64,000 bases of DNA from Sipunculus nudus (lineage: Eukaryota; Annelida; Sipuncula; Golfingiida; Sipunculidae), in the NCBI GenBank assembly GCA_026874595.1, contig CM049321.1, positions 47,795,797-47,859,796 of the forward strand, read 5' to 3'. The translations under genes and the position numbers were made by a program. Under the pieces are notes generated by a model. The model was not told the DNA's origin, did not search any database, and saw nothing but the letters and a program-made list of their open reading frames with translations. Shown piece by piece: positions 36,419-47,975 of this stretch. The first letter of the stretch is position 1, and every line of letters starts with the position of its first letter.

Positions 36419-36810
36419 ACCTTAGTTGCCCAGTAAATTCAAGATGAGTTCATTTGAAACAAGCAATAATATGCTTGTTTTGGTAAACGTCTGTTTTACA
36501 TATGTAATATTTTACCCAGAAAACCTGCCATATTCACCTAACACAACCGGGTTAGGAGCCGCTAAATTAAAAAAATTATTTTGTACCCCCTCTATTTCCT
36601 CACAGTCATTCCATCCCCATATTTCACTACCATATAACAGTACTGACCCCACCATCAAATCGAACATATAAAACAGTTGTTGCGGAGTAACATATTTGCA
36701 TTTCAGCCAGTATCTTTTTATCATCCCAGCTGCTTTCTGTGCCTGATTTACCTTGTATTTTTGAGATATTGTCCATTTTCCAAAACTTGTGTATATTGTC
36801 CCAAGGTTTT

Positions 36811-39244
36811 TAGCTCAGCTGACTTTCAGTCATGCTGGGCTATAGCGATGGGTCTTTGTCCGTCGTCCTTCCGTCTGTCCGTCCGGCCGGCCGTCCGTCC
36901 GTTAGCAGGGTACAAATCGTAACCATAGGGGCTAGGGCCATGAACCCTATGCAGTCTTAGAGGTTATAAAAAGATCTCCTTGCAAACCTGAAATTAGGTC
37001 ACTGCGACCTATATTCTCAAAGTTATGGGGTGTGTTTGCACCCCCCAGAAATAACTCTTTGAGACAAAATTTTCATCCCAAACCTTCCATCTTTCACATA
37101 CAGCTCACCTACCAACAGGGGAAGAACCATAATTTTTTTGAGGTCAAAAGGTCAAAGGTCAAGGTCACAGGAGCCTCTTCTTTGAAAAGCCTGTGGATGC
37201 ATTTTAAGCCAACCCTTTCATCCCAATTCTTTGATCTTTCACATACAGCTCACCTACTAAGTTGGAGAAGAATCCTATAGATTTTGAGGTCACAAGGTCA
37301 AAGGTCAGGGTCACAGGATCCACTTCTTTGAAAAGGTTGTGGACACATTTCAAGCTAGACTTTTCATTCCAAACCTTCCAGCACTGATATCGCTTCTCTG
37401 CCAACAGTGGAAAAGACCTGTTGATTTTGAGGTCAAAGGTCAAGTTCACAGCACCCACTTCTTGCGTGGAGTCATTTTCAGGCAAACTTTTCAATCTGTA
37501 CCTTCCATCTGTCAGATATGGCTTACCTACCAATAAGGGAAGAAGCCTATTGATGTTGAGGTCAAAAAGTCAAAGGTCAAGGTCACAATATTTAATTGTT
37601 CTAAATGCTTGTGAGCATATTTCAAGTGTTACTTTTCAACCGAAACCTTCAGTCTTTCACATATGCCACATCTATGCATCACTCAGTTTGACTCAAACTT
37701 CATATTTATGGGTCTTTTTGCTTGAATAAATAACTTATTGATTTTGGGGTCAGCTGGTCAGCAGGTTAAAGGTTGCAGGTCAAAGTTATTCACCCATTGG
37801 TTGCCAAGTAATTACACCAGATTTAAGTGGTTAGTAGTTACCCATCATTTAGAAAGAATCCAGTTGATATATGGGCAAAAGGCCAAGGTCATAGGTCAGG
37901 GATGTTCACAATTACTTATTTTATAGACCATCTCTATTTTTCTTGTATATATAACCATCCCACTCCAGCTGGTATATCTCCCTGTGTGGCTGTAATTGTG
38001 AGTGACACTGGTGACATATGACTCCCTTTTGTATCAGCCTATTAAGTGATAAGGCTCAGTGATAAGTACCTCGTTACTTCATAACAAAAACACTGTTGTC
38101 ACAATGCTTCAGCCAGGCACTAAGACTATGAGAGTATAGTATTAAGGTTTAGCTACTGATTTATAAGATGATGGGAACATTTTGCAGTTTATTTTATGGA
38201 ATCCTAGCAATAAACTTAGTTTCCTAGATATCTGAATATTTTAATATATATCACCACATATAAAAGCAAGTGTTTGTTCTCATAATATGTAGATGTGTAC
38301 CTTGATTTAGGATGGCTTTTTGTTTCATTTCAAGACTCTTAGTCATGCTTTCTGCATTTCTTTTCTTTCAGGTTTGGCAGTTTACCTACCCTGCTGACCC
38401 CATTGAAAAGCAGAGTGATAATAAAAAATATTGGACTTACACTTTTTACAATTGCATATCTATAAATCTGATAAGAGGGCCTGGACATGCCTTTTGAATT
38501 ATTTTGGGCATTCATTACTGGATAATTTGCCCAAAGTTTGGTCTCTTATTGGAGAATGTGGGATATCAAATGTCATACTTGTCAGAAATCCATTATGTCT
38601 GCCAGTTAGCCACCTTAGAAATTCTTTCTTTAGTGCAGTTTCAGTAATTTTTCTTTAATGTTTGGTCTGATTTAGAGAATGTTTGTTGTCTGATTTCAGA
38701 CTTGTCAGAAGTCCAATATGGCCACCAGGCAACCATCTTTTAATTCCTTTTGATCATATTATCTCAAGAACAGTTAAAGTGAATGCAGTTGGATGTATAT
38801 TTATGTAATCTTGTAAAGGTTTGGGTCAAATATTTCTGAATAAATATTACCATCATTTATAAAAGTGCAGTACAGTTGGCTTGTATTAAATAAAAATTCA
38901 TACAGAAGCACATGTTTCTCAATAATTCTTGCATGTATTTCCTTGATTTTTGCTATATATTTTGATCTTATATTTGCCCTTTGTGGTGTTCCTTTGAGAC
39001 TGACAGGTTTCAAGCAAGCTGTTGGAATAGTTCCTGATAGCTTAACAATCATGCATTTTCCTCAGACCATCAATTCACTGTGTTTTAACCAGACATAGGT
39101 GATATATATTTCTGTTGTCATAGAAAATTTTCAACAAATTGGCAAATTGGTTCTTCAAAATTTGACTGGAAGTTGTGAATCTCAGTCCATGATGTCACAG
39201 GTCATGCTTGGCAGCTGAGCGTCATGACCCATGGGTCACTTGTT
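36811..39244. mobile_element. TA-flanked 2.4-kb element with 140-bp internal repeats
   Basis: It interrupts the LINE. The uninterrupted copy reads AAGGTATTTATAATGACTTG near 53,840, while here the left side ends ..TTTTTA and the right side resumes TATAATGACTTG, which fits a TA target duplication. The left end has GCTCAGCTGA, and GCTCAGCTG is found inverted near the right end (39,211-39,220), a partial inverted repeat. No transposase was recognised, so it is a non-autonomous element of unknown family. Confidence 0.6.
37070..37620. repeat. About 140-bp tandem units rich in AGGTCA half-sites
   Basis: Four imperfect units repeat CAAACCTTCCATCTTTCACA-like text followed by AGGTCAAAGGTCAAGGTCAC. AGGTCA clusters start at 37,141, 37,287, 37,430 and 37,559, giving spacings of 146, 143 and 129 bp. 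The one at 37,430 contains AGGTCAAAGGTCA, an exact DR1 nuclear-receptor half-site pair. Confidence 0.7.
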
Positions 39245-41876
39245 ATAATGACTTGTCACCTGGATGTCATTTCCCATAAATTTCCACCTTTTATTATTTT
39301 CAACCCTGCCATCATTCCTAACGACCATGGCTTTTGTTTTACTCAGATTTACTTTCATACCATAATTCAGACAGAATTTTTCTAGAATTTTCTTCATGCT
39401 TTTGTAACTCAGGAACCGTATCGCCAAACAGCACTATATCATCTGTATACATTAAAAAAGACAGATTTGGCATTCCTTGTGATAAGAATATCCTCCTGTT
39501 ATTAAATTGTTTAACTTTTGTGTGCCTCTCCTGATATTTTTCATTGTGCGCCACATTTCATTGTTGGTATGACATGATATAAATTGTCCTGTTGTTTTCT
39601 TTTCAAACAGTTCACTTTTTTTATTTACAGGTTTCTATTAAAGAGTTCCTTCTTTCTTTGATAGTCAATAAAATTATTTTTTTGCTATCAGTCAATTTAG
39701 AATTATTAAAAGCTTTATATTTTGCTAGTCTTGCTGACTCGCATGCCAATTTCCACCACCTTCGTTGTTTGATACACTTCCTTTTAGTGTTGGACTTCTA
39801 TATAAACGTATTGTCTGCCATGTGCTGCATCATTTGTGCTGATATTTCAGCAGCCTTGTTACGATCATTGTTAACAATACCGTAAAAACACTAACGTTTC
39901 TTTAACTGTGTTATCTTTATCCCAACAGTAATGATAAGATTTTCTGTTTCTATACCGTACCCATACTATTTCTTCCTTTTCATCAAATTGATAAATGAAT
40001 TTGTATTTGTTGTAATTACCATTTCTGCTGCCACTGGAAAATGATCTAACATATTCATATTTAACATTGTGTGTTTATAAAATTTAGAGTATAACCTGGA
40101 ACTAACAATTATATAATAAATTTGGCTCTTGGACTAAGGATGAACAATATGTGTATGCACCTTGCATATCTGGATTGATACGACCATTTAATATTCTCAA
40201 GTTAAGCACTTTGCATAGTTCCTGCAGTGATTTGCCACATAATTGACTGTTTGATACTTACCATTTCTCTTAATTTAAAATTATTTAGGTATACAGCTAT
40301 TCCTAAATATTTTGTATCATCATCTCTCAGATAGTCTTGCAAATATCCTATTCTGGCGTTAAATTCCCCCATCATTATGATTTCCAAATCTTCATATTCA
40401 CATAACAATTCAGATATAATATATTCTAGTCTCATCAAAAACGCAGTATACAGCTCAATGTTTAGGTGCAATATATACAGACAGTAATAAAAACATCTTT
40501 CAACAGCCCCAGTCGATCCCCTTTTAAATAATATCAACATATCTGTATACCTGGTTATGACAGTCTTAATATAATCTTTGTACTAGTTTTTCACATAAAC
40601 CCTTTTACCCCCACTTTTTATATTTATACACCTCACTGCGGAATAGCCGGTATACCCATAGAATGAGCTCCTAAATTCTTGTGAATTTTCTGCCCATGTT
40701 TCAACAACTGTGATCACATCATTATTTAAAATAAGATGCCTCAATTCATTTTGCCATATATGTTTTCTTAGACCATTTGCATTCCAGGTTAGTAACCTAA
40801 AAGGTATCTTATCAACATGATTACTTACTGCTGTGGAACCTCTCTTAACTAATGTATTACTCAATAGCTCACCACGTTTTGTTGATTCTATGTTAGTAAA
40901 TTGGCCGTCAGCTCTGAGTCCCTTGTTTAATGTTTTAGTAAGAGTGCAAGACTGTGCGCTGTGCAGATAGGTCAGTGAATCACCTGAACACATGAGACAG
41001 AAACATAATTACTATCACCATCCTTATAAAAATGTAATTAATTGTCAGCATCAGTAATACCATTACCATTATTCACTGCTAATTTCAAACGAACAACAGT
41101 ATTACAAAGATTTGAAACATTTTGGTTCTTGTTATTAGCACATAGAAGATATTATGCATAGTGTGTTACAAACCGTGCAGTTAAAATAAGCAACTGTAAT
41201 TATTTATTTTCGTCCAGATAAGAAACGCAGCAAACATGTTAACAGTAAAGCTAACGTATAATTATGTCACACGCACACTACATATATGACAAAACAGACC
41301 AATTATGAGTAAAATGTACAAATTTTCCTGCGGTGATAATTACACACACAGATCATTATCAATAATATTCGCAATTACACCAGGTTATTATAACAGTTGA
41401 AATGACAACGCTCTTCCTTGTTTGTGCAATGATTTACATTAATTTATTATCTCGTAACATAATACGTACAACTTTAACCTTACATGTCACGAAATGACAC
41501 TAGTATTTGTGACGCAAATAGCCATAGCAGAGATATCCAACTAGTCACAATGTTAACAAATGTATGCAGACATGATATTATAATTTCATCTATCTTGACC
41601 TTCAACCACGTAAAATGGATCCATTAAAAAGAGTATCCATATGTTTTATCACATTCTGATTATTATCTTGGAATATGCTTTGGGGAAAATAATTTGATAG
41701 CAACGGGGATGCTAGTATCTGTCAATACAAATTACCAATGTTGTTTGGTGCATGCATTTATAAAAGAAATTTCGTTTACAAGGAAGTATCGATTTCGTAC
41801 GGGAAACATCCGTCTCTCGTTCATTTATCTCATATGCATGCTTTAAAAAAGTCAGTTTCAGGCTTTATGTGGAGTG

Positions 41877-41940
41877 ATGCATCATGTGCTGTGGTTCACT
41901 GTGTTACTGGATGTGTTGTTGTCTTGTTTTGCAAAAAGCG
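41877..41940 (+). CDS. Signal-peptide exon, copy 5
   Basis: MHHVLWFTVLLDVLLSCFAK then S, 64 nt, ends AAGCG/GTATCA in phase 1. The intron of 107 nt before exon A has the same size as in the other copies. Confidence 0.7.
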
Positions 41941-44900
41941 GTATCATTTTATTTCAATACCCTTATCATTTTGCTTGTAAGTTTTAAGACCATAGTGCCG
42001 TAGAGAAACGTAATATACAAATCGGAAATTGTCAGTATATGTTTCAGATGCCATTGCTTACGAGGCAAGAAACTTCACTATGGCTGAAGAAACATGTAGA
42101 CTGGTGAACAAAACATTACCCCATGGACATCACATGAACTTCCCATTAGAAGAGAAAAAGTACTGGCTCTCGTTTAGAAAGAAGAGTTTCAATTGGACAT
42201 TTATTGATCAAGATTCAGGTAAAGTTGTTTTAAAATTATTATAATGTCTTCCAAATGTTTGTCTTTGTAAAATGAACAATAGGAACTTATATCTTCTAAA
42301 CTCATATTTGATGTTGAGGCGAACAACATCGTCAGTTAGTAACAGTAGTAGGTAAACAGAGAATTTAATTATGCTTTTTTCTTAAGTTTAATGCACATAT
42401 TGATATCAGGGTATGCAAGATATAGATCCAAAGGTTAACCAAAAAGCTTTAAACATAAACAATATAAAATAGTAAGCATCATATGACAAGTAAAATTAAG
42501 GGACTCTTTCCGTATGCCTGGATTCTTCAGATTTTTTAAGATGTCTAAGCAACAATTGTTTAAGACTAATCAGGAATATGCACCACACCATTTGGCAATG
42601 AATATTATAATCATTTCTTGTCTGTTTTCTCAGGAAAACCTATAATTAGGATTTTAGTTACTGCACCTGCCAAATAAAGTACGGCAGCTATAAGCAATTC
42701 TTCTTAGAATATATAAATAATTGGTTAATGTTATTTTACTTAATCCTAAAATGAGAATTTGATACAACTGACTGTCAGTTTAAATGACTGTTGGACAAAG
42801 TCATATTTATTTATTCTTTCAGGCGTCGTGCCGATCCCCAAAGCTGAAGGTGACTGTGCATACATCGGGTACAGTCGTATATATTCGACCTCTTGTTATC
42901 AGGAACTAGAATATGCTTGTATGTCCAAAGGTTGGTTGTTTGCAGCAGACGAAGTTTTAACAGTAACTCTTTTATTTCGTACACAAACATAACCAAGACT
43001 ATTCTTAGACATGAAATGAAACCGCCAGACGTTCTACCGCTTCCCTAATAAAGCAAGCTTCACTAGCGAGTCCAGTGGGAAAGTTTTTGTGTGTCCGGTT
43101 ACATTCACCCCATCTCCGAGGACGTTTTGTCCCCAGAACGTGGGATCGATACTAGGGTCACACACGTGATCTGGGTGGGGCCTCATGCCACGACACCAAC
43201 TCCCCAGATCCCACCGCTGCCACCATTAGTAACGGGTAAAAATAGAAACCAGGCCCGAATGTGGGTTTGAACCCGTGACCAGTGACACACAAGTCAGACG
43301 ATCTACCGCCTCGCTAATAAAGCAAGCTTCACTAGCGAGGCCAGTAAGAACGCTTTTGTGTGTCCGGTTACATTTATATTCGAGGAAATATTATTATGAT
43401 GTAGTTCACCGCGGGCAATGATGTATAAATCATGCTTTTTGATGCAACACACATGCTGTGACACGCTTTCACATTTTTTTTGGATCCAGGATCCTGTATT
43501 CCTTGTCACGGAGGAACATGCATTCAGACAACGGATGCCTGTGTACATTTCATATTAGAGAAGGTAAATTGGTACAGAGCTTACCATTTGTGTAAAATCT
43601 TAGGTTGGGACATGTTAATCCCTATCGTAACATCTTTGAGATCCCCAATGGACGGCCACTCATATTGGATAGGTCTCCGAAAGTCCGAATGGTTTCACAA
43701 TGATCAGCCAGGTAATAATCTTGTTTTTCATTTGCCATTAAGATACAATTTACTTTCCCCTATCTCTGCCCAGATTAGAATATAACCTTTTATCCCTTTA
43801 AAGTTTTTAGATATTTTAAATATAAATTTTACTTGATATGTTTTGTTTGTGTTTAGCATATTGTGCGTGTTTTTATAATTTTATAATTTACACAAATATA
43901 AAAAAAAATATTTGGAAAATGATTTGTTTTCGTTTAAATAAAGAAAACTTAGTAAAGTAGATTTTATTTGTCGAGTTTTACAGTGAATAGCAGTATAAGA
44001 ATATTTTGGTATTACTGCAGTGAGAAATTTTAAAGAATCAAAATGGGTATCGGCAGAGAGAGGAATCGACTACAACAGCGCCACCTGTGCTGTAACTTAT
44101 GAAACTTTTTGGGAACCAGTTCCATGTGATTCTTTCTTCCACACCATTTGTGTTGGCAGTGGTGAGTATCATTGATTTCATTGAAAAACCTTTTAATTAT
44201 GATATATCTGACTAAAATTACTTCATTATTTTTCTCGTTTGTTCTTTTCCTCACAGGATATAATTATTTTAATAGGCTTGCCCTAAATAAGCCAGCATAA
44301 AGTGGGTAGCAATTTTGAAGTTATATTCGAAAGGGATACATCTATGATCTGCGAGATAGGCGCATTTTGGAGTGGCTTAATTGAACTTTGAACTGTATAA
44401 GACCACCTTTCATTATGATACACTGTCTTCTTAAGAGGCGGGGATAGGAAAGCTGGCTCTCTTTCTAAATGAAAGTGTGCCATTTAGTGTCTGTTAGAGA
44501 GCCAACATAAATTTCCCCAAGCAACCAAACAGTGGAACCGCACAAGTATGGACAATTTTGGTAAATGGCAAACGGGTCTTTTTATGGTTGATCCTATTTG
44601 TGACAGTCTTACCTTGCACCTTCCTAGCCTGTAATATGCCTTGATGTTTGTGTCAACAAAAGGTTACACGTGACAGAGCAGTCATCGTGTTGAATGTGTA
44701 TAGCGTGTTGTTACAATATACTTGAACAATGCTAAATTAGGTATGAGTACATATAAATGAAATCCCGCATTGAAGGAGAAAGTAACACTGTCGGTAGATA
44801 ACCGGTGCTAAGTTTACAGCAATATATTGATAATTATGAACACCTTCATTATCCGCGCAGAACGGTAAGCAATCAAGAGTCACCTTCGATCTATTTTGTT

Positions 44901-45427
44901 TGGGCGCAATTCACTGACCCATGAAAAAATATAATTACATTACCTTGCCTTTGTATTTGAGGTACTAGATTAAAATTATTTGTATCTGTGGTCTCAACCG
45001 CTCGGTGGTCGCAAGGCGATTCCCCCCTGTTTTTTTGTATGGTCTACTTCCAAGAAAATATTCATTTAAGTTTGAAGAGTCAAGATTTTAGTCATACAGC
45101 ATCACGAATTAATGTTGAAACAGATTAAAAATGTTCTACATTTTATTAAACGAAACGATATTCATAAAGAATACTTATGTTTGCAAGTTCCTTTTTTATA
45201 GTTATGAAGGATATTATGAATACTTCACATGAATATAACCCCCCAGTTTTTCATGTAACATATTCGTATTAGGAATGTAAGCCTACTCTTAAGCATGTTC
45301 TGTAAGACAAAGTGATATTCGTAATTTTCAGAGGACAGTGATAACACAAGCGTGCACATTTCCCATGAAGAATCTTTGTTTTCACAAAGTAAACCTTACT
45401 CCACATCTGAAGCCATTTATGATACAG
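41877..45427 (+). CDS. Receptor copy 5: two-CTLD protein, open through the stalk
   Basis: Exons: signal peptide 41,877-41,940; A 42,048-42,218; B 42,823-42,930; C 43,490-43,711; D 44,021-44,161; stalk E 45,332-45,427. All have GT/AG borders, all join in phase 1 and no stop interrupts them, giving about 267 residues. Each CTLD keeps its four canonical cysteines, and CTLD2 has four more at its N-terminus. The next exon (TM, 45,628) carries two stops and no tail exon was found. The product may therefore be secreted, for instance by reading through the exon E donor to a stop a few codons on. No sugar-binding EPN/QPD/WND motif is seen. A role in innate recognition is only suggested by family analogy. 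Confidence 0.65.
42048..42218 (+). CDS. Exon A (CTLD1 first half), copy 5
   Basis: TTTCAG/ATGCC start, GATTCAG/GTAAAG end, 171 nt. Reads DAIAYEARNFTMAEETCRLV, NKTLPHGHH, KKYWLSFRKKSFNWTFI. TCRLV holds the first CTLD cysteine, and YWLSF..FNW corresponds to the WIGL-W core. Confidence 0.8.
42823..42930 (+). CDS. Exon B (CTLD1 second half), copy 5
   Basis: TTTCAG/GCGTC start, TCCAAAG/GTTGGT end, 108 nt. Reads VVPIPKAEGDCAYIGYSRIY then STSCYQELEYACMSK. It supplies the second, third and fourth CTLD cysteines. Confidence 0.8.
43020..43385 (-). mobile_element. tRNA-derived SINE in the copy 5 intron
   Basis: On the minus strand, TTAGCGAGGCGGTAGATCGT (A-box side) is followed by GGGTTCAAACCCAC, an excellent B box, at about 43,264-43,277. 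The motif GCAAGCTTCACTAGCGAG occurs twice, at about 43,060 and 43,320, so the element has an internal or terminal direct repeat. It is absent from copy 6, so it arrived after those copies separated or was lost there. Confidence 0.6.
43490..43711 (+). CDS. Exon C (CTLD2 first half), copy 5
   Basis: ATCCAG/GATCC start, CAGCCAG/GTAATA end, 222 nt, phase 1. Reads SCIPCHGGTCIQTTDACVHF, NWYRAYHLCKILGWDML, HSYWIGLRKSEWFHNDQP. It has the classic WIGL motif and a C-x2-C-x4-C-x6-C head. Confidence 0.85.
44021..44161 (+). CDS. Exon D (CTLD2 second half), copy 5
   Basis: CTGCAG/TGAGAA start, GGCAGTG/GTGAGT end, 141 nt. Reads VRNFKESKWVSAERGIDYNS, ATCAVTYETFWEPVPC, FFHTICVGS. All three expected cysteines are present. 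Confidence 0.8.
45332..45427 (+). CDS. Stalk exon E, copy 5
   Basis: TTTTCAG/AGGAC start, GATACAG/GTGAGA end, 96 nt. Reads EDSDNTSVHISHEESLFSQS then KPYSTSEAIYDT. It is Ser/Thr-rich. Its EAIYDT tyrosine lies on the extracellular side in this gene order. Confidence 0.65.
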
Positions 45428-45627
45428 GTGAGATGCTTGTTTGAGTGACTGCATTTACTCAGACATATATTTAATTGTATTTCACGCAAATGCCCCAGTT
45501 TAATATTTACCATTTTACATTTACGTTTTGTGCATGCTATCTTTACAAAACTATTGATCATAATTTCCATCCGGTCATAGGCTTTCATCATTTGTTTTAG
45601 CTTGCTACAAATTAATCTTTGTCACAG

Positions 45628-45720
45628 GGGCAATGCCGTCAGCAATGTTCACTCTGATAATATTAGCAGGGATCTGATTATTTATGATAATGACAATATT
45701 TATTTAAGTGACTGAAAGAC
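45628..45720 (+). pseudogene. TM exon with stops, copy 5
   Basis: CACAG/GGGCA acceptor. The frame reads GAMPSAMFTLIILAGI, stop, LFMIMTIFI, stop, VTERRR. It is homologous to the TM exon of copy 2 (LAGIGLLAITTIFTW, VRR). Two nonsense codons abolish the helix. Confidence 0.65.
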
Positions 45721-46119
45721 GCAGACTATTAGTGGGTCCAGAAATATGCATGAGGACCTGGAAAGGATAAAAAGACAATACTTCAGAAATTTACTGGAAA
45801 ATTGGGAAATCTATGGAGGTTTCGACAGAGACAAGGGGCTAAGGTCGAAACCCTAGGGACACCTGTAATGTGGAGGCTCAATCTACATGCTTGTGGGGGT
45901 GCCATTGTGATGGGGCGCGCTGCGCCAAGCTCCAGCTTTGTTGGGGCAAGTGATAACAGCGTTTTTTAGCCGACGACGCAAGTCTATGGCCTAAAACCTA
46001 GGTCCACAGCAGTCTAACGGGATTATTGTTTCCTGACTGCCATGGCTCTGCAAATTTTAACCCATTCCAAAATAGTCAAATGATAAGAAAATGTATTCTT
46101 TCTTGCCGATATAAACAAC

Positions 46120-46205
46120 CCGAACACCCAGTGTTTGTCTTTGTCAACAGGTATCACTGGTGTGGTAGTGAAGTTCGATTATGATGGCAATTTAAATGTA
46201 CATTA
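46120..46205 (+). repeat. Recurring block found upstream of gene copies
   Basis: The stretch around GTGTGGTAGTGAAGTTCGAT and AAATGTACATTATAAG recurs at about 4,021-4,085, 8,348-8,440, 9,098-9,190 and 27,706-27,765. It lies about 1.5-2.5 kb before signal-peptide exons. It could be a regulatory block, or a decayed exon of the preceding copy, since an AACAG acceptor precedes it. Confidence 0.5.
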
Positions 46206-47635
46206 TAAGTGCATTGTACATTTACCTAAAAAAGAAACTTGAATTATACTTAAAAGTTAGGAAAATGGAATCTTCTGAATGACAAGAGAATAATTTGTAG
46301 ATGAGTGTTGTGTTATATGTATAGATACATGACACTCTGAAACATATAAAAATATTTAAACTGGCCCAATTACCTATAAAGCAGGTTGAATTGACATGAA
46401 AAATAGATTCTTCAATTTAAAATAAATTTTTACCTGCCAAAATATTGCCCTGAAGCCGCATTACTTACTCCTGTAAACGAATGTTGAAAAAAGTGGACCA
46501 GGAGCGATCAAAGGTATCGACATAAACACAGCACGTGAATCACCCGGCCGCACCACGTCAATCAGGAGATTCCCTGACTGACTTGACCCCAAAAACGCTA
46601 ATAAATGTTTCCACTGAATAAAACACCGAGTGTTAAGGCTCACAATCGGACCTCTGGTCACACGGCCTTGTCATGGTAAACAGACCCACGTTGACTGTGT
46701 TTACCAACACGCATACCCACAGCAAAGTATCAAACGGCCAAATACAAGGTACTTAGACTGTGTTGGGGTAGTTTTGCTGGGAAACATTTGTCTAAAGAAA
46801 AACTGAACTGAGACTGTGGAAGAATAGGTATCATATTGCTCCTGATTATGTCCCTTTAATTAGTTATATATTATAATACCAGTATATATCCCAGTAAGTG
46901 GAAAATTACATAATTCCCTATTAAACATGCACCCACTCTCTTTCGGACATCTAGTTCATTGCATAAAGGATTTATCATTTTGTTTTTCTGTTTCCTGAGC
47001 GTCAAATAAAATTGTACAAGACTTTCTGACAGGCCGCACCTCGGCAAGTATCTTTGGGTATGGCAGATCAAATATAAGAAAGCTAAGATATAAAACCCCA
47101 CCCTGCAAAGTGTGTTACAAACAGTACAATTTAAAATAACCAACTATACTTATTTACTATCGTCCGTATAAGGAACGCAGCAAATATATTACCAGTAAAT
47201 CAAACGTATAATTATCTCCTCGTCTTCAACCACGTAAACTTCATAATTATGGCTAGGGCAAAATATGAATGTGTCAATCCGACTTTCATGGCTCGAGTCT
47301 ACTCTGCAAAACAAACATATATGCAACATGCACGATTGCAATATAGCTACTATAATAAAATTAAGTGATTAATGGATCCCTGAAGAAAATTATCCAAAAT
47401 GTTCACCACATTATGATTATTAACCTAAAAGATGCTTAGCAGAAAATAATATGATGGGAATGGGGATGTAGATATCTGTCATTACTAATTACCAATGCTG
47501 TTCGGTGCATGTATTTATCAATTTAAGTTTCGTTTACAGGGAAGTATCTATTTTGCACAGGAAACTTCCGTCATTCGTCGATTCATCTCATATGCATGCT
47601 TGATATCGAGTCAGTTTCAGGCTTCATTTTGAGTG

Positions 47636-47699
47636 ATGTATCATATGCTGTGGTTCAATGTGTAACTTGATGTGTTGTTGCCATGTATTGCAACAAGCG
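47636..47699 (+). pseudogene. Dead signal-peptide exon, copy 6
   Basis: MYHMLWFNV, then TAA at 47,663, where copy 5 has TTA. The donor reads AAGCG/ATATCA where copy 5 has GTATCA. Confidence 0.75.
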
Positions 47700-47804
47700 A
47701 TATCATTTTGTCAATACCCTTATTATTATGCCTGTCAGCTTTAAGACAATAGTGCGCTAAAGATACGTAATATACAAGTTGGACATTGTCAATATGTGTT
47801 CCAG

Positions 47805-47975
47805 ATGCCATTTTTTACGAAGCAAGAAACTTCACTATGGCTGAAGAAACATGCAGACTGGTGAACAAAACATTACTACATGGACATCACATAAACTTCC
47901 CATTTGATAACAAAAAGTACTGGCTTTCGTATAGGAAGAAGAGTTTTAATTGGACATTTATTGATCAAGATTCAG
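47805..47975 (+). CDS. Exon A (CTLD1 first half), copy 6
   Basis: TCCAG/ATGCC start, GATTCAG/GTATAT end, 171 nt. Reads DAIFYEARNFTMAEETCRLV and KKYWLSYRKKSFNWTFI. It is open and intact. Confidence 0.75.

Larger units (their letters stand above)
25600..36420 (+). repeat. Segmental duplication, block 2 (copies 3 and 4)
   Basis: Direct-orientation partner of about 1,830-13,050. It carries receptor copies 3 and 4 and ends abruptly inside an L2-like fragment at about 36,418, where an unrelated LINE begins. The order of elements is the same as in block 1. Confidence 0.75.
36418..41140 (-). mobile_element. Rearranged LINE copy (same family as 51.7-57.9 kb)
   Basis: 36,418-36,810 matches about 53,403-53,850 (RT C-terminal side), 39,243-39,560 matches about 53,855-54,120 (catalytic region, with LMYTDDIVLFGDT in place of YADD), and 39,560-41,140 matches about 54,980-56,615 (linker and endonuclease; MMGEFNARIG replaces MMGDFNARMG). 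About 860 bp of RT is deleted, both ends are truncated, and a 2.4-kb DNA element is nested at 36,811-39,244. It cannot be active. Confidence 0.8.

Noticed and set aside
43020-43385. A true tRNA gene, because of the excellent B box
   Set aside because: No complete cloverleaf can be formed. The tRNA-like head is joined to a long non-tRNA body with a repeated motif, which is typical of a SINE.
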